Notes: a model not told the origin generated them from the sequence alone. A stretch of 64,000 bases of DNA from Geosiphon pyriformis (GCA_016748015.1 JAAOMT010000426.1:91620-155619), one strand, 5' to 3'; counted from the stretch's first letter, positions 48,225 through 61,628 are shown. Numbers and translations: made by a program.

Positions 48225-48866
48225 ATGCACCGTATTCCTCCACGAGTTCATTCTCTCATTCACAGTAATAAAGATTATTCACAAAATCAATCTTCTACAC
48301 TTCAAATCTCCCCACAGAAAAGTGGTCAACTTAGTCAAGCAATTCGAACACATACAATAAATTTTATGTTAGAGGCTATCAAAAATGAATTTGAAAATCA
48401 TCAACATCATCACAATGAAGATTCTTCAGATGATATTAAACCTAATTTTAATGTCAATAAAGTTCCATCATCTTTGCTTGTTGTCTCTAACACTGGGAAA
48501 TCAAAAGATGAAGAAAAAACAGAACAAAAGACAATCAAACCAAAAGATTCAAACTCTTTTATTTTTACAAATTTTTTCAACGAACTTCGAAACGCAGAAG
48601 ATAAATTAGACGCAGAGATTACCAAGAAGAAACATAGTTCCTTGATAATTCCTACAATTGTTGAGGAAACATATTGGCTTGATTCTAATGAGTCGGAAAC
48701 CTCAAATTCTGGACTTTCACGTTCATCAATTAATCTCAAGCATTGTAAAAAGTCAAATAGCTTAAATTCATATCCTTGTCGAAAATATAAATATTCTAAT
48801 ATTCCCACAAAACGTGAAGATTTGGGAAATGAATTTATTCCCCTTAGACGTGATTTTCAACGATGA
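48225..48866 (+). CDS. Paralogous-family protein with His-rich linker
   Basis: Single exon, 213 residues. Box A is diverged (IRTHTINFMLEAIKNEFEN, about 40-58), followed by HQHHHNEDSSDD. The linker is long and charged (KSKDEEKTEQKTIKPK). Box B (SNSFIFTNFFNELRNAEDK) covers about 109-127. The C-terminal part is Ser/Lys-rich with two Cys and ends in FIPLRRDFQR, loosely like the LRRK ends of 29217 and 61044. The N-terminal IRTHTINFML resembles IRHEMMSFML of the 61044 product, pairing these two in box A. Function unknown. Confidence 0.82.
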   Translation: MHRIPPRVHSLIHSNKDYSQNQSSTLQISPQKSGQLSQAIRTHTINFMLEAIKNEFENHQHHHNEDSSDDIKPNFNVNKVPSSLLVVSNTGKSKDEEKTEQKTIKPKDSNSFIFTNFFNELRNAEDKLDAEITKKKHSSLIIPTIVEETYWLDSNESETSNSGLSRSSINLKHCKKSNSLNSYPCRKYKYSNIPTKREDLGNEFIPLRRDFQR

Positions 48867-48869
48867 CAA

Positions 48870-51800
48870 ACTTATGACCAAATTTCTCTTTTCACCTGGA
48901 ATAGTATATGATTAAAAATCCTTTTAAAGACTATTGGTTCCTCAATTATTTATAATAAAATCAATTAATCAATTAATCAATTAATTCTTCTTTCAAAAAA
49001 AAAAAATTTTTTTTTAACACAAAAAGACTTTTATTCGTCTCAAATATGTACAATAGTATAATCTCTCAAACTTTATCGAAAACAAAATTAAAAAAGAAAA
49101 AGATTTTCTCAAGAAATACAAGAAAATGTTGATCATACCTAAATTATGACAGAAAAACTTGTTTATGAACCAGTTGACAAGAAACTTTAAAAAATTTATG
49201 TTTTTGTGAACCATTTGATTAAGGAAATAATAAAAGGACTTACAAGTATCCTTTTTTAAAAAAACAATGTGGTGCAGCATGCAAAAGATCGAGTTACATG
49301 ATACATTTTATTGGAAAATATTTACCACTTGCAAAGCATCAATTAACAATTATTAAGAAAAAAAACCCCCCGAAACAATGAAACCGATATGGAAAACTGG
49401 GTACTATTTTGTTAGATAGTCACTTGTTCATTTTCAGATGCTTCTGGAATAATATTATTGGATTTTGATCCTGGAATCAAGTTTTTCTTTTCCCCTCCTC
49501 CCCTCCTCCCCATCACTCCACCGGAACAAATATAATGCCATGTTGGAAAAAGATATTTGTATACTTTCAGCTAATTCCGAAACCGGATCATGACTGTAAA
49601 AGAATTGAGAATAGGGGATTAAAGTGGGAAGGCGTTATTGAAGATCCAATTTAACATAAAATATTTTCTTGCGCGCGTCTCTTTGCATAAAATCTCAAAA
49701 AGGTCAATATCTTTTGGCCGTGTTCGTAGCACAACTCTTTTCCTAACATGCTGTGAATTAAACTCATGTATTAGCAGGCTAATTCCAGAAAAAGAAACTA
49801 ATGTCCGATAGATAATAGAGATTTACGCCTTTGAACTTAAATACTAGTGTTATGGTCTTGGAAAAAAAAACATTTACCCACTTTCATTTAGTTTTTTCTT
49901 TTTATATTTATTCTTAGATTCCTTAAAATACAATAAAACTATCTCAAGCTTTCTTGGAAAGCTGATTAATACCTAATCTATATGAACTTTTCTTGGTCTG
50001 TAAAGTTAATAATAATAATAAATAATTATCTATTTTTTAAAATGATTGAAAACTATATATTATCTTTCATCAAAAGATGGTTTCATTTAAGATTACATAA
50101 ATTGTAATGTCCAATTTTATTAACTCAATTTTAAAAAATCATAATAACACCAAATAAATTATAGAATTAATATTTTTTAAAAAATGATTTCGGAAAATTA
50201 TAAATCTTTTTACTATTGTATGAATGAATGAATGTATTATGTATTTATGTATTTATGTATTTATGTATTTATGTATGTATGTATGTATGTATGTATGTTG
50301 GTACTTAAAATTAATATCTGTCCATCCCACAATATCCTCTGTGTAAATTTTAAGTAAGATAGCTAGGCAAATTACCAAATATTTAATATTTTTTAAAAAA
50401 CGAATCAAAAATCACCTTAAGAAGTTTTTTTTTTAAAAAAAAGGATCGATTAAATTTAAACCATTTATACTTTTAATCTTTCTAAATGCACTGGTTTTAC
50501 TATTTTTTTCTCTCATATAACTAAAACATAATAAAATGAAAATCAAAAATTCATATAAAACAAATTCTTTTTAATGAAGGGTGTAAATAAAAAAGTTCGG
50601 ATAAATCAGTTAAGATTAATAAGAAATTTCAAATAAGCCCCATATATTTTATAATGAAAATCTATTGAAAAATCAAATTTTTAGAAATAAAATCCGTAAA
50701 AATTTAAAAATTATTTAATAGTAAATTTTTTTCATTTTCTTTGATCGAAAAATTATTGAAAACTTTTTGGTTAACTTCTAATCAATACCTATCCCGGAAA
50801 ACCGATTTAAACTGTCCATTGACCAAGAATTTATTTTGCAATCATAAATAAAAAATTTGTCAACATTTAAGCATTTAAACGATAATTTTTACTTTAAGGT
50901 TACTCGACCTACAATCTTAAAAAAAATAAGCAATATAATCAGTTAGTTTATTATTAAAAAATAATACTTTCAAAACATAACTTTAAAGTTTTCCCCAAAA
51001 AAATAACCCAACTAAAAAAAATAATCAAGTACCAAAAAATATTTTTCATACACAAAGCTTCCCGATACACACTAAAAATTGAAACTATGCATGTATCAGC
51101 TTGTGCATTACGTTTTAAATTTTAAATTTAAATATTAACCATGTGAATTCTTTCAATTCTTTTAAATTCTTTTAATCAGTACATGTTGGTTGATTTTCAA
51201 AATTCTTTCTACCCAAAAATATGGCTCTAATTATAGTTGACTTTGTTAGATTCCTGCACTTGGAAATTTTTTATTTTTAAGAATCATGCCTTCTAGAAGC
51301 TGAATCAATTGTGCGTTACCAAATGAAAATTAATTTTTTACCAAAAAATAAATAAATAGATAGGGTCATACAATTTGAATTTTAAAGTGATGCAAATCTA
51401 TTCTTAGGAAACTCGTAGTTTTTAATTAAAAAAATTTATTTTCTACTCATATATTTATAATAATAGGAATGTTAAAAAAGACGCTAAATTTAATTTCTAT
51501 TCTTTTCTAAGAATAATTTTTTTATTATTAGAAATTGTGCACTTTTCAAGATTCAATTAATTTACCATTTTCACATTCACGTAACGATATTCAGAAATAA
51601 GATATTGATAACACTATTAATAGAACATATTTAAAGAAAAAGGGATTTATACTAGTTAAAAAAACATGGTTTATCTAATTTTTTTTTTCTTTCTTTTTTT
51701 GTCTTCATAGTGAAAAACTGTCCTTGGAAATTCTTTATTAAGAATTCTAAAGTGATTATGGTTGACATAGTTTTCGAAGAAAAAAAAATTTTTTTTTTAT

Positions 51801-52350
51801 ATAAATTGCTAATATAAACATATTAGTCATGAACAAGAGTTACGGTTTTTGGGTTGATATCTTTATCCCAACCATATTTATAAAAATGAATATTAAAAAA
51901 AAAATTTCCTATTATTATATTCAGTTGACTAAAATCACTATCTTGACATTTTTATTATACTTGACCAATTTATTGTATTGTGAAAAATTTTTTTAATCAT
52001 ATTTTTTAATTTTGCTTTTACTAAATCTTTTCTTTATGTCTTAAAATCTTTTAAGAATTTAAATTTCTTTTTTTTATTATAAAAAATTTTGAATAAATCA
52101 TTTTAATATATAATGATCACATTTTTTTTTTTAATAAGTTAAAGTAAAATTTTTTGACTTTGATATATAAATTAATTTCTAATTCAAATTAAGAATAATA
52201 TAAAAATTGTTGTTTTTATAATTTTATTTTGTTAAATTTTTGTGTTTTAAAAGTTTAAAAATATAATTATTTTAATTTTATTGAATTAGAAAAAAAAATA
52301 TTTCATTTTATAGTTAAAAACTATATTAATATTTATGCAGTCTTAAAAAT
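48870..52350. other. Intergenic region
   Basis: No gene is supported. Contains AATC-type repeats just after the gene (about 48961-48985) and GAAT/TATG/TTTATG tetranucleotide and hexanucleotide repeats at about 50220-50300. AT-rich throughout, most strongly near 51.9-52.3 kb. Confidence 0.5.
50220..50300. repeat. GAAT / TATT / GTAT repeat tract
   Basis: GAAT units, then ATGTATTT units, then about seven GTAT units, each derived from the previous by small changes. Confidence 0.85.
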
Positions 52351-52356
52351 TTCTTG

Positions 52357-52522
52357 TCTTTTAATCTTTAATAATCAGTTTTTAATTTTTAATAATCAGT
52401 TTTTAATTTTTAATAATCAGTTTTTAATTTTTAATAATCAGTTTTTAATTTTTAATAATCAGTTTTTAATTTTTAATAATCAGTTTTTAATCTTTAATAA
52501 TCAGTTTTTAATTTTTAATAAT
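52357..52522 (+). repeat. 21-bp minisatellite
   Basis: Seven AATCAG cores at exact 21-bp spacing (52373, 52394, 52415, 52436, 52457, 52478, 52499). The unit is AATCAGTTTTTAATTTTTAAT; only two units carry a C in place of T. Low divergence suggests recent expansion. Confidence 0.92.
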
Positions 52523-52524
52523 TT

Positions 52525-54892
52525 AAAAAAAGTTGTTAAAAAAATTATTTGACCTCAGATACCATTTTCTTAAAATTAAAAGTTTTGGCAAGTTTGATAA
52601 AAATAAAAAAATCATGTTTCCACTCGGAAAAAAAGCTAATCTTGATGGATTAATCAGTTTTTTTTTACTATTGTATCATTATAATTACCATAAAAATATA
52701 ATTGTGATGGAATTTTTTTAATATAATTTGTTAATAATAATTGTAATCAAAAGATGAATTTTCATTCAAAATAAAAAATTTTAAATTCTTTTTTACAACC
52801 CTAATTCATTTTCAGAGTTAATGTTTAATTTATAATAAATTTTAGTTAAATATTAAATTTTTAATTTTTATATAATATTAGAAATTTAAAAAATTTACAA
52901 GATCAATTGTTTGAATTTCTATTTTATATTTAAATTATATTCGATATTTTAGGCAAAAGTTTCAAGCCTTTTCTTTCAAAACATTTATGTTACTCGTTCG
53001 AATTTTGTGTTAAAAATAAAAATTCTTTATTTATTTATTTTTATACCTTTGCCAAGATTTTTATCAAATCAGAATTTGTTAATATAAATTTAATCAAAAA
53101 AATCTACATTCTATCACAAAAAATTTGTTACAAAACATAAACAAAGTTGAATTAACTCTATAAAATAAAATTTCGGGTGAGTAAAAACTTATATTCTATC
53201 AATATTTATCCAAGATTGGAATTTGGTTTGGGATTAGTAAAACTATCAAAATTTTAAATTCTTTTGGGAATTAAATTTCTTTTGACGTTTTGTGTAAACC
53301 CAAAATTAAAGTTTTAGCTAGGAATGAAATCACTGTTTCATCAATTTTTGATAATCTCTGCAATACAAATGATTCTGTTTATTCTCATGATTTAAATTTT
53401 TGATCTTGATCTTTTGATAAATCTATAAACTGCTGGAGTTTAAACTGTCAGATTCATCCCCCCACAATTTTTTTGTGTAAATAAATGCTTTCACCTTCCT
53501 TTTTTAGATTTTTTATATAGTCATAACAGACGTTTTGATAAACAAGTCTTTTTTCCAATTTTAAAATAGACATAAAAATAGACAATTTTCAAATCTATTA
53601 CACAATTAATTGAGGAGCTAAAATTCGAGTGCTTTCATCGCTTTTCCCGCTAAAAATCTGTGAAACAAATAATATTCTTTGAACACGAGTCTTATGAAGC
53701 TCATCGCGCATGATGAATAAGCAACCAAATTTTTTTTTCAAATTGAATTATTGGCTACTTCTGAAGTTTGTTATTATAGTGAATAGCAGAAGATTCTATT
53801 TGTCAAGATAACTCTTTTTTTCATACTTAACAAATACTTTGAGCCGTGAGCTATCGGCGGAAAGCCTTTTGATTCTTCAAAATTTTTAAGCCTAAACAAT
53901 GTCATCATATTCAGCATATTTTAATGAACAAATATTTAGATTGATCTCATGATTGAAGGCAAAGCCCAAAAGTTATGATTTTAGTTGATTAGTTGAGCAT
54001 CTGTGAGAAATTTGCTAATCTCTGATTTTTGGTGTTTAATAAAACTTTTCTTGGATTAATCTATCACTACGATATGAAAAATAGCCATTTATAATCAATT
54101 GTTTTCGTGATTAAAATTTTTTTTCATTTGAGAATCGCTTAATGATTAACCTTTCAAATATAGTTAGTCAAAAAAAAAAAAGAAGTTCATTCTAAAAATA
54201 GTCTAAATTTTTTGCTCTTCTCTACAGAAAATTTGATTTTCTTCTTTATTGTATAGATTCCACGAATCTTCCCCTATGGAAAAATTATCCTTTTCTCGAG
54301 TCGTTATCAAACGAGAAAGGCATATCAGCAAAAAAAATTGGTCTTTCGCTGTATCTTGAAAATCAGCTCACAATGAAGTTTCTTGCTGAAAAAGATTTTG
54401 TTTTAATTTCTGAAATATTTTGAAAAGAAAAATTCCTATCTACCTTAAATAAGAAATTCACGCTAAATTACAAACAGATAGGTAGGTTTATCCTAAATCT
54501 ATCATAGTTTATCAAAAAATGACTCCGAAAATTAATTCTAGCGGTACCAGTTTATGGTCATTCCCCTCCCTCTTGACTTGGTGAAATGAAATTATGCATT
54601 TGCAAGACGGTTATATCGTAGATTGATTTTGTTTTCTTTTGAATTTATTTCGAGTGAGGATAGATTCTTGAGGGGTTAGTCTCAAGTTAGCCCAATAAAA
54701 TGATACGATGATTTTTGTAGAGTTGGTTGAAAAATGATTTAAAGGAATGGGGGATGTTTTATATTTAGATTTAGATTTTTAAAGCCAATGCGACACAAAA
54801 ATTGTTTCACAGGAATTAATTGGTTTAATCTAACGAATGGTACGAATTCAAAGTCTATTTAGAACTATTATCTCCAATAAGAGATGAATATA

Positions 54893-54947
<55 letters not shown>

Positions 54948-55380
54948 GCAGTTAACCTTGAACACGTAGGTCATTTTTTAGGGTCAATAATATCGTTAAA
55001 AAACTTTTTGTGCAAGATAATACTGGAATTAGGGGCTGTAAATATTATGATTTGTGATTACTAAATATTATGATTTTGTGGCTACCAAATAGAATTTTGA
55101 TGAACCTGTGAGTCTTAAATTGTTTTATATATTGAGTTATGATTTACAAACTTTAATGTAAATCGAGAACACAGAAGCTCGAAATTCTATTTATTTATAA
55201 AATAAATTGATTGGCCATTGCTAAATCAAGTATTTTCAAAAATACCTTCTTTTTCATGATTAATTGAGGATGTGATTTTCCTTTGGCTGGAACGACGAAC
55301 AATATGCAGGGAAATTTCAATAAAAATGGCTCTCAAAAACCCTGGTAAACTTTTTTCACAACACAAAATCATTCTTTTCA
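52525..55380. other. Intergenic region
   Basis: Very AT-rich to about 53.2 kb, then moderately AT-rich. An (ATT)n tract lies at about 54893-54947. No gene is supported. Confidence 0.5.
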
Positions 55381-55385
55381 CAGCA

Positions 55386-55391
55386 TATAAA
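55386..55391 (+). promoter_or_regulatory. Possible TATA box of the 55448 gene
   Basis: TATAAA 57-62 bp upstream of the ATG, closer than in the other family genes. Confidence 0.3.
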
Positions 55392-55447
55392 CTTAAAATC
55401 GTTAAAAAGACCTTTTCAAACTCTTCACACCTTTTCTTAACTTCAAA

Positions 55448-55676
55448 ATGTCTCAATCTCAACCTCAAAAACGTCCTCTTCTGCGTTCCTATCGAAGATG
55501 TTCCTTAGATCTTAGATCAACTCAAACCACACGAACGAAGGAAGAAATTAGAAACAAAACTTTATCATTGATTTTTGACGTGATCGCCAAAGAATTAGAA
55601 CATGATGAACCACCAAGAAGTCCACTCGAGAAACTGAATCACTTTGGTTTCCCACAACTGAAACGACAAATACAAC

Positions 55677-55723
<47 letters not shown>

Positions 55724-56107
55724 CTACCACAGCAACTACCTTCTCGCGTTGATTCTGAGAAAAAAGATTCTTTAATTTTCACCAGTTTTTTCAATCAACT
55801 ACGAGTCCAAGAAGAGAAATTAACCCCCAAGCCTCAAAAAAAACCTTTATTACACCGTTCAGTCAGAATTGTTACTAATAAACCAAAAACCTCAATCCTA
55901 CCGGAAAAAGATTCAATAATTTATAAAGAATCGGATGAATATCATCAAAAGTCAACATATCCTACTAGAAATCTTTCATTTCATAAATCAAACTTCTCTC
56001 GTTACTCATATCCTAGACATTTGATGAGTAAACTAATAGCTGAAAGAACTCAAAAATATCCTCAAGAAACTTATTATCCGCGCGCCCAAACCATGATTTC
56101 TCATTAA
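55448..56107 (+). CDS. Paralogous-family protein with poly-Ser linker
   Basis: Single exon, 219 residues. Box A (IRNKTLSLIFDVIAKELEH, about 34-52) is followed by PPRSPLEKLNHFGFP (55-69), the same short motif as in 29217. A Ser run of about 16 residues (TCA repeats, from about 78) fills the linker. Box B (KDSLIFTSFFNQLRVQEEK) lies about residues 107-125. The C-terminal third is basic and Tyr/Ser-rich (YPTRNLSFHKSNFSRYSYPR). TGTAAATT, one base from a PUF element, lies 17 nt after the stop. Function unknown. Confidence 0.85.
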
Positions 56108-56109
56108 TA

Positions 56110-56640
56110 GAAATAAATACTATTGTAAATTAATTCTGTTGTTCCCAAAATGACATTCTTAACTAATCCTGTGCTAAATTTACCAATATATTGTCTATTA
56201 CATTATTATTCAAAATTAATTTTGGCTTTGCAAAAGCATAAGCCACACGAAAGAACCATGCACCATGTAAAAATTGTTTAAAAATTTTTCATTACTAAAA
56301 AAGAACTCGAGTTCCTCGTCTGGTTACATCATTCTGAGAAAAGATTAGTAACGGAAAACCTTTGTCCATGTTTGATCGATCATGCCTTATTGAGCTGTGT
56401 TTTAAAACAAATAAAATTAAAATATAGCGAGAACCAAGAAAACATGACCTTTGACCAATTAAAAGCCTTTTATGGAATGAACATATCTTGAAGCTTTTAT
56501 TATAGATTCGAAAACTTTTTTGTAAATAATGACATATTTTTAATTTTCTAAAAATTCTTTTTATCTTATAAATTTGGAAAATCATTAATAATCTTAAAAT
56601 CTATAAAATATTTAAAATGCTAAATTAACCCAATTATTAA
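56110..56640. other. 3' flank of the 55448 gene
   Basis: No gene is supported. A minus-strand open stretch at 56295-56585 is not protein-like enough to call. Confidence 0.5.
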
Positions 56641-56648
56641 GTAATTTA

Positions 56649-56649
<1 letters not shown>

Positions 56650-56691
<42 letters not shown>

Positions 56692-58205
56692 GTAATGATA
56701 ATAATAGTAGTAATGATAAGAAAATAAAACAACATTTACAATAATTTATAATAAATCATTCTTTTGTCAAATATTACAATTATATTATGTTTATTTATTA
56801 AAATTATTAATATATATTAAAATCTCATATTTTATATTTTATAAAATTTAGTTAACATATAAAATTTTTTTATAAGCATTATTTAAAAACAAATTAAAAA
56901 TCAAATAAATTATAGTTTTTATTTATTAATGTAAAATCTTATAATTTTATATAAATTCAAATAATTAATAATAAAATAATTTATCTTAAATTCAAATATA
57001 TTTTTGTTCTTTATAACATAATTTTATAATAAATAGAAAAAACGCTTTTTGCTTTTTAGTTTTGTAACTTTTATCTTCACAACCAAATCAAAAAAAAAAC
57101 AACCACTATTCCACTATTATAACTGAGAAAGCAATAACCAAAAAAATTTATTTTAATAATAAATTTGTATTAAATTTTCTGTTTTTTAACAACAACTTTT
57201 ACAGTAATTACAACAACTTTTACAGTAATCACAACTACTATTAATTTTTAAATAATCAGAAAAAATATATAGTAAAACTATAACAATAAAAATTTTAAAC
57301 AAAAAAGTAAATTAAATATGTAAAAAATTTAATTAATATAATTAATTTCAAAATTATAGTTACTAAATTTAAAGATAAAAAAATAATTTATAATTGTTAA
57401 CAAAAAGTAATACAGCTGTTATAAATACATGTTTCAATTGATATTTCTTAAAATTTAATAACAAATATTGTTTATTTTTTTATAATTATTTATTTAAAAA
57501 GCCTTTATTTAAACTAAAAAAATACAAATAAAAAAATTAAATTTTAAGGATAATAAATAAGTATTTATTTTTGTATTATTAAATTTATGCATTTTTTTAT
57601 AGCTTTGAAAAATCTCGCTTATATAGCTAATAAAATAAATAAATAATTAAGTTAATAATTAAATTTATAAATAATTTTAAAAATAAAATAGCTAAATATA
57701 TAAAATTAATAATAACACATAATTAAATATATTAAAATAAAATAAAAAGCTAAAAACATAACAATATTAATTATTAAAGCTTTTTTAAATTAATAGTTTT
57801 TTGTCTTAGTATTTAATGTTTTTTTAAAATTTAAATAAAATTATGTAGAAATTGTGTTTTAATTTTTTGTAAATTTTTATTAATCTTAAATTAGTTACCA
57901 AAAATAATTTAAAACTGGTTTGTGTAAAATTCACATTTAAAATTAATCTTTTTTTTGCTGTTAATTATATCTTCTAATATTTTTTTAACATATTTTTTAA
58001 TAATTTTAAAAATGATTTTAAAGTGTTTATTAAATTTGTTGGTATTAAATTAAAACCAAATGGTTTGTATTTAATATGTTATTATTTACTTTAAAACTTC
58101 AATTTTAATATACAAAAAAATTAATATTAAAATTTTCTTTTTTTTAAAATCAAAAAAAAAACTTATTATCTTAGAAAATATTTTTCTAATTAAATTTGTT
58201 TTAAT
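56650..58205. repeat. AT-rich decayed repeat block
   Basis: Starts with an (AAT)n tract (about 56653-56690). Its composition is like 0.5-8.5 kb. The plus strand becomes T-rich at 57780-58200, as in the decayed frame at 1940-3400, and leads straight into the retrotransposon tail at 58231. Confidence 0.5.
57235..57500 (+). repeat. Dispersed AT-rich repeat, copy 4 (partial)
   Basis: Contains AATTTCAAAATTATAGTTACTAAA, AAAAAATAATTTATAATT and AACAAAAAGTAATACA in the same order as copy 1 (4330-4420), then ATTTCTTAAAATTTAATA as in 4446-4464. Diverged, plus orientation. Confidence 0.5.
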
Positions 58206-58210
58206 TTTAT

Positions 58211-58485
58211 TTGTTTAATTTATTTAATATGTCGAAATTTAGAGCTGGTATGGATAAGGATGGTCTGGTGCGTGATGATGGTTTGGCGCCTTCTCTCATT
58301 GGTGGTTTATCAGCCGTCTTATCGGATGGTGTAGTGAGTTTCGGGTCGCGTAAGCGTTGTTTGTTTTATTCGGGTTTGGGCGGTGGCGTCACTGTTAGGA
58401 TAGACACGTAGTGTAGCCTTGATTGGCCCAAGTGGCTAGTCACATGTAGAAAATGCGTACTAGGTAATAATGATAAAATTAATTT
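58211..58485 (+). mobile_element. 3' end of a decayed non-LTR retrotransposon
   Basis: A sharply GC-richer patch in A/T-rich DNA. The frame from 58211 (ATG also at 58230) runs 66 codons, with GLVRDDGLAPSLIGGLSAVL, to TAG 58409-58411. The following bases at 58408-58485 match, in inverted orientation, the tail at 36010-36083 (TAGTGTAGCCTTGATTGGCC against TAGTGTGGTCTTGACTAGCC, then TCACATGTAGA). The shared tail makes both the 3' ends of one element family. The coding part just upstream differs from 36.2 kb, so subfamilies may exist. A fainter third tail may lie near 59093-59135. Confidence 0.5.
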
Positions 58486-58489
58486 ATAT

Positions 58490-60958
58490 TGCTATTAAAA
58501 ATAAGCAATTGTAATTTTTTAAAGCCCAAAAAAGTTTTTAATGCTGTAATTATCAAAACCGGTTTTAATAAAAAATTCCTAGTTGTTAATATTGTTATAA
58601 ATGTCAAAATTCAAATTACTTGACTTTTGTTTATAAAACTACTTTTTTTTAAAATTTAATAAAGTGTTTTCAAAAACAATAGTATTATAATACTTTATTT
58701 TAAATGCTTAAACTGCTGATTAATTTGCATATTATCAATAATTATTATTATAAAGCTTAATAAAATACCTGAAAAAAAGATTTGTTTTATGAAAACAAAA
58801 TTCAAGGTTTAGTTTCAGTAATTGAATCATTTGGAATATTTTATTAAATATTTTATTAAATAACTGAATTTTTTTTTAATCCAATATTTCTAAAAAAAAT
58901 CAAATCTTTTTAAAAAAGTAATTTATTTCTTGACTTTATCAAAATTTGAAAATTAAATTCTTTTAGATAAAAAAAAATTAACTTTGATACAACAACAGCC
59001 TATTGAAATAGTAAAAAAGCTTTGTAGTAAATTTTAAAATTTTTTTAAAAACCAACAAGTAGATTTATATGCTAAATTAAGCATTATTATAGAGTAGTCT
59101 TGAGGTTAAACATGTGTAAAAAGTGCATAGGCCACATCTATTTTTGAAAATATCCTGTTGTAACTTGTAGATAGTGATTGGATCACACTCAATAAAGCAT
59201 GTTGGTAAGTAGTGGTTTCTTAGAGTCTAAAGATTTGCTCAATGTACAAATTATTTAACCTCTCACAGTTCGTCAAACCCATTTCTTCGACTTGAATTAA
59301 CCACAAAGTTTGTTCATTCTTTCAAAGGGAAACTGGCTTACTAAAACATGTCTCCGATTTTTCTTTAAAGTCTCCTCACCTATTATACTAAAGATTATAT
59401 ACCGTAATTTATCTTGAGATTACAAACGAATTACTGTATTCATTAATTGCTACCAGATCTATGCTGACGAAAGATTATTAGGATTATTTTTAAATCGACT
59501 TTAAACACTCTGATAATAATAAATGTGCAAACTTTACTCAAATTTACTATATCATGACTAGAAATGTATAAACTCTTTCAAGTTATTCCCTTTTCAATGT
59601 TTCCCCTTTTTTTTAAAACAAAAAAAGAACAATGATTCCCATTATCATCATTTACTAGCTATCCGAGATTTTTTAGGATCAATGAATTTTTTGCTTAAAA
59701 TACTTTTTCCAACATGTGAGGATGAAGGACCTTGATGTTCATCTGAACTTTTAAAGGTGAAAACCGGAATATTGTGGATTGATCGAATCTTTTTAGAACT
59801 TTATTGCGCATCAATAAAGTTAGGAGGTTATTTGACATCATGAGCATAATAACAAAGTCTCGAAATAAATTCTATTTGCATTATCTAAGAAGTATCATTG
59901 AGCATCTCTAGTTAGGAGATTTCTATGTTCTCTCCGTTGTAGAATATGAATGTAAAAAATATCAAAGTTTCTTGTTGAGGTCTTTGTTATGAATTTTTAA
60001 AGTTTCACTTTCAAACTTGAAAGCTGCAGAATTTCTAACTCAAAATAAAACACAGAATAAAAAAGTGAAAGCATATGACAAGACGCTTATTTAAAAAACT
60101 TGCTTAAATCATTGTCGCGGGGTTTTACAAAAAAAATTTCTTGAAATGAAACAAGTTAAAAAGAAATAACATCGATTTACAATAGTTCTTTCAAACCTTT
60201 TGTTCATTTCAAAGTAATGCCCAGATTTTTAAATGTAAAACAGGAATTCAAGTCCTTGATAGGAAAACGCATTTAATCAAATTCTCGGATCTCTGTAAAA
60301 CCACAAGTTTTTTATGTGATACTCACGCATTTCAAAATTATCCAATAGTTTGTCAAAAAAATTCGTTGATCAGCAATTCTGACCTGCAATAAAAAATGAT
60401 TTTGAAACCTGGATTGTCATGAATAATTAAAGTAGCGAGTAACATGACCATCAGAAAGAGGATCAAATTATGGCCTTTTATCGGTGATATCCTAAACAAT
60501 TGCCAAGTTCTCGTTGTTCACCGTCATCCATCATCCGTCATCTTAGATTTTGTGTATTTCACCTATAGAACGGAAAAATTTGGTCTGGCTATGACGAAAA
60601 AATTTCAAAATTATATTTTATGCCCTTTTACCCTTTCAGGAATTTTTGCTTTCATTAGAATGAATTTAACTATCATTAATTATTGATATTGTGACCAAAT
60701 GATCTACATGATCATTCATTTATCAAAAAAATCCGGATCACCATTGTGTAAATCTCTAAAAATAGTGATAGAAATGTAATAAATATTGGTCCTCCCTTTT
60801 ACACACAAATTAATTGGTATTCAATTCAAAAAATTAGGTGCGAGTTCAAAAGTGAATTTATATTTAAATTGCTGTATATCCTCAATTCTCACACAAATAA
60901 ATACCCTTAAAACTTGATCCCGTATCTCTTTCTGAAATACCTTTGAAAAACTCTTTTA
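58490..60958. other. Intergenic region
   Basis: AT-rich to about 59.1 kb, then moderate. The open frame 60444-60686 (plus, 80 codons, ATG at 60444, contains ILNNCQVLVVHRHPSSVILD) has some protein-like character but no recognised family or homologue in the window. Confidence 0.45.
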
Positions 60959-60959
60959 T

Positions 60960-60991
<32 letters not shown>
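60959..60991. repeat. AAT microsatellite in the 61044 5' region
   Basis: About 11 AAT units ending 53 bp before the ATG. Confidence 0.85.
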
Positions 60992-60992
<1 letters not shown>

Positions 60993-61043
60993 CTCGTTTC
61001 GTTAACTCACAAATTCAGAGATTCAACCTTTTCATTATATACA

Positions 61044-61628
61044 ATGATGGCAACTTTAAGACGAACACCAGCAATAAAAGATTCAATAAAAAGATCTTCC
61101 CAAAAAGTATTTCATACGAGTACTTCGGCAACTTGGGATAACAAAAACCAACAAAAATTTGATATCAGACATGAAATGATGTCATTCATGTTAAATGCAA
61201 TTTCGAATCAATACGAAAATCATAAAAAAATTCCTTCGGAAGTATTAAATAAATTCTCATCGCAACAAACAAACAACCCAACAATGTTACAAAATTATAT
61301 TGAAACCGATGAATATAATGAAGAAACCGACGCTTTGCTATTTACCAAATTTTTCAACTTTTTACGGGGTGAAGAGGAAAAAATAGAAAGACGACATCCA
61401 GAGAAAAGTCATATCACAAAAAGACAAACAATATCCAATGAAAACCCAACAAGAACACCACTTTCAAGTCTGAAAAGGCAATCTTTAGCGAATAGTACTT
61501 GTGATCCTTACCCGGTACGACCATCAAGTCTATCAATTTTGGAATCAAAAGTTACCTCTGAAAACCCTCGCAAGGAACCAACAAAATTATCTCGAAGGCC
61601 TCATGTTTTACGAAGAAAATTTTTATAG
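61044..61628 (+). CDS. Paralogous-family protein with basic tail
   Basis: Single exon, 194 residues; the second codon is also ATG. Box A (IRHEMMSFMLNAISNQYEN, about 41-59) is followed by HKKIPSEVLNKF, a diverged form of the PPRSPLDKL motif in 29217 and 55448. The linker is Gln/Asn/Thr-rich. Box B (TDALLFTKFFNFLRGEEEK) lies at about 95-113. The tail is basic, with two Ser/Arg segments and a final SRRPHVLRRKFL, matching RHILRRKLP of 29217. Function unknown; the conserved basic C-terminus could be a localisation or binding signal (inference). Confidence 0.85.
   Translation: MMATLRRTPAIKDSIKRSSQKVFHTSTSATWDNKNQQKFDIRHEMMSFMLNAISNQYENHKKIPSEVLNKFSSQQTNNPTMLQNYIETDEYNEETDALLFTKFFNFLRGEEEKIERRHPEKSHITKRQTISNENPTRTPLSSLKRQSLANSTCDPYPVRPSSLSILESKVTSENPRKEPTKLSRRPHVLRRKFL

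Noticed and set aside
48410-48808. Minus-strand frame within the 48225 gene
   Set aside because: Shadow of the family gene, which has boxes A and B on the plus strand.
52357-52522. 21-bp array considered as a CRISPR
   Set aside because: The units are contiguous with no unique spacers, in eukaryotic A/T-rich DNA.
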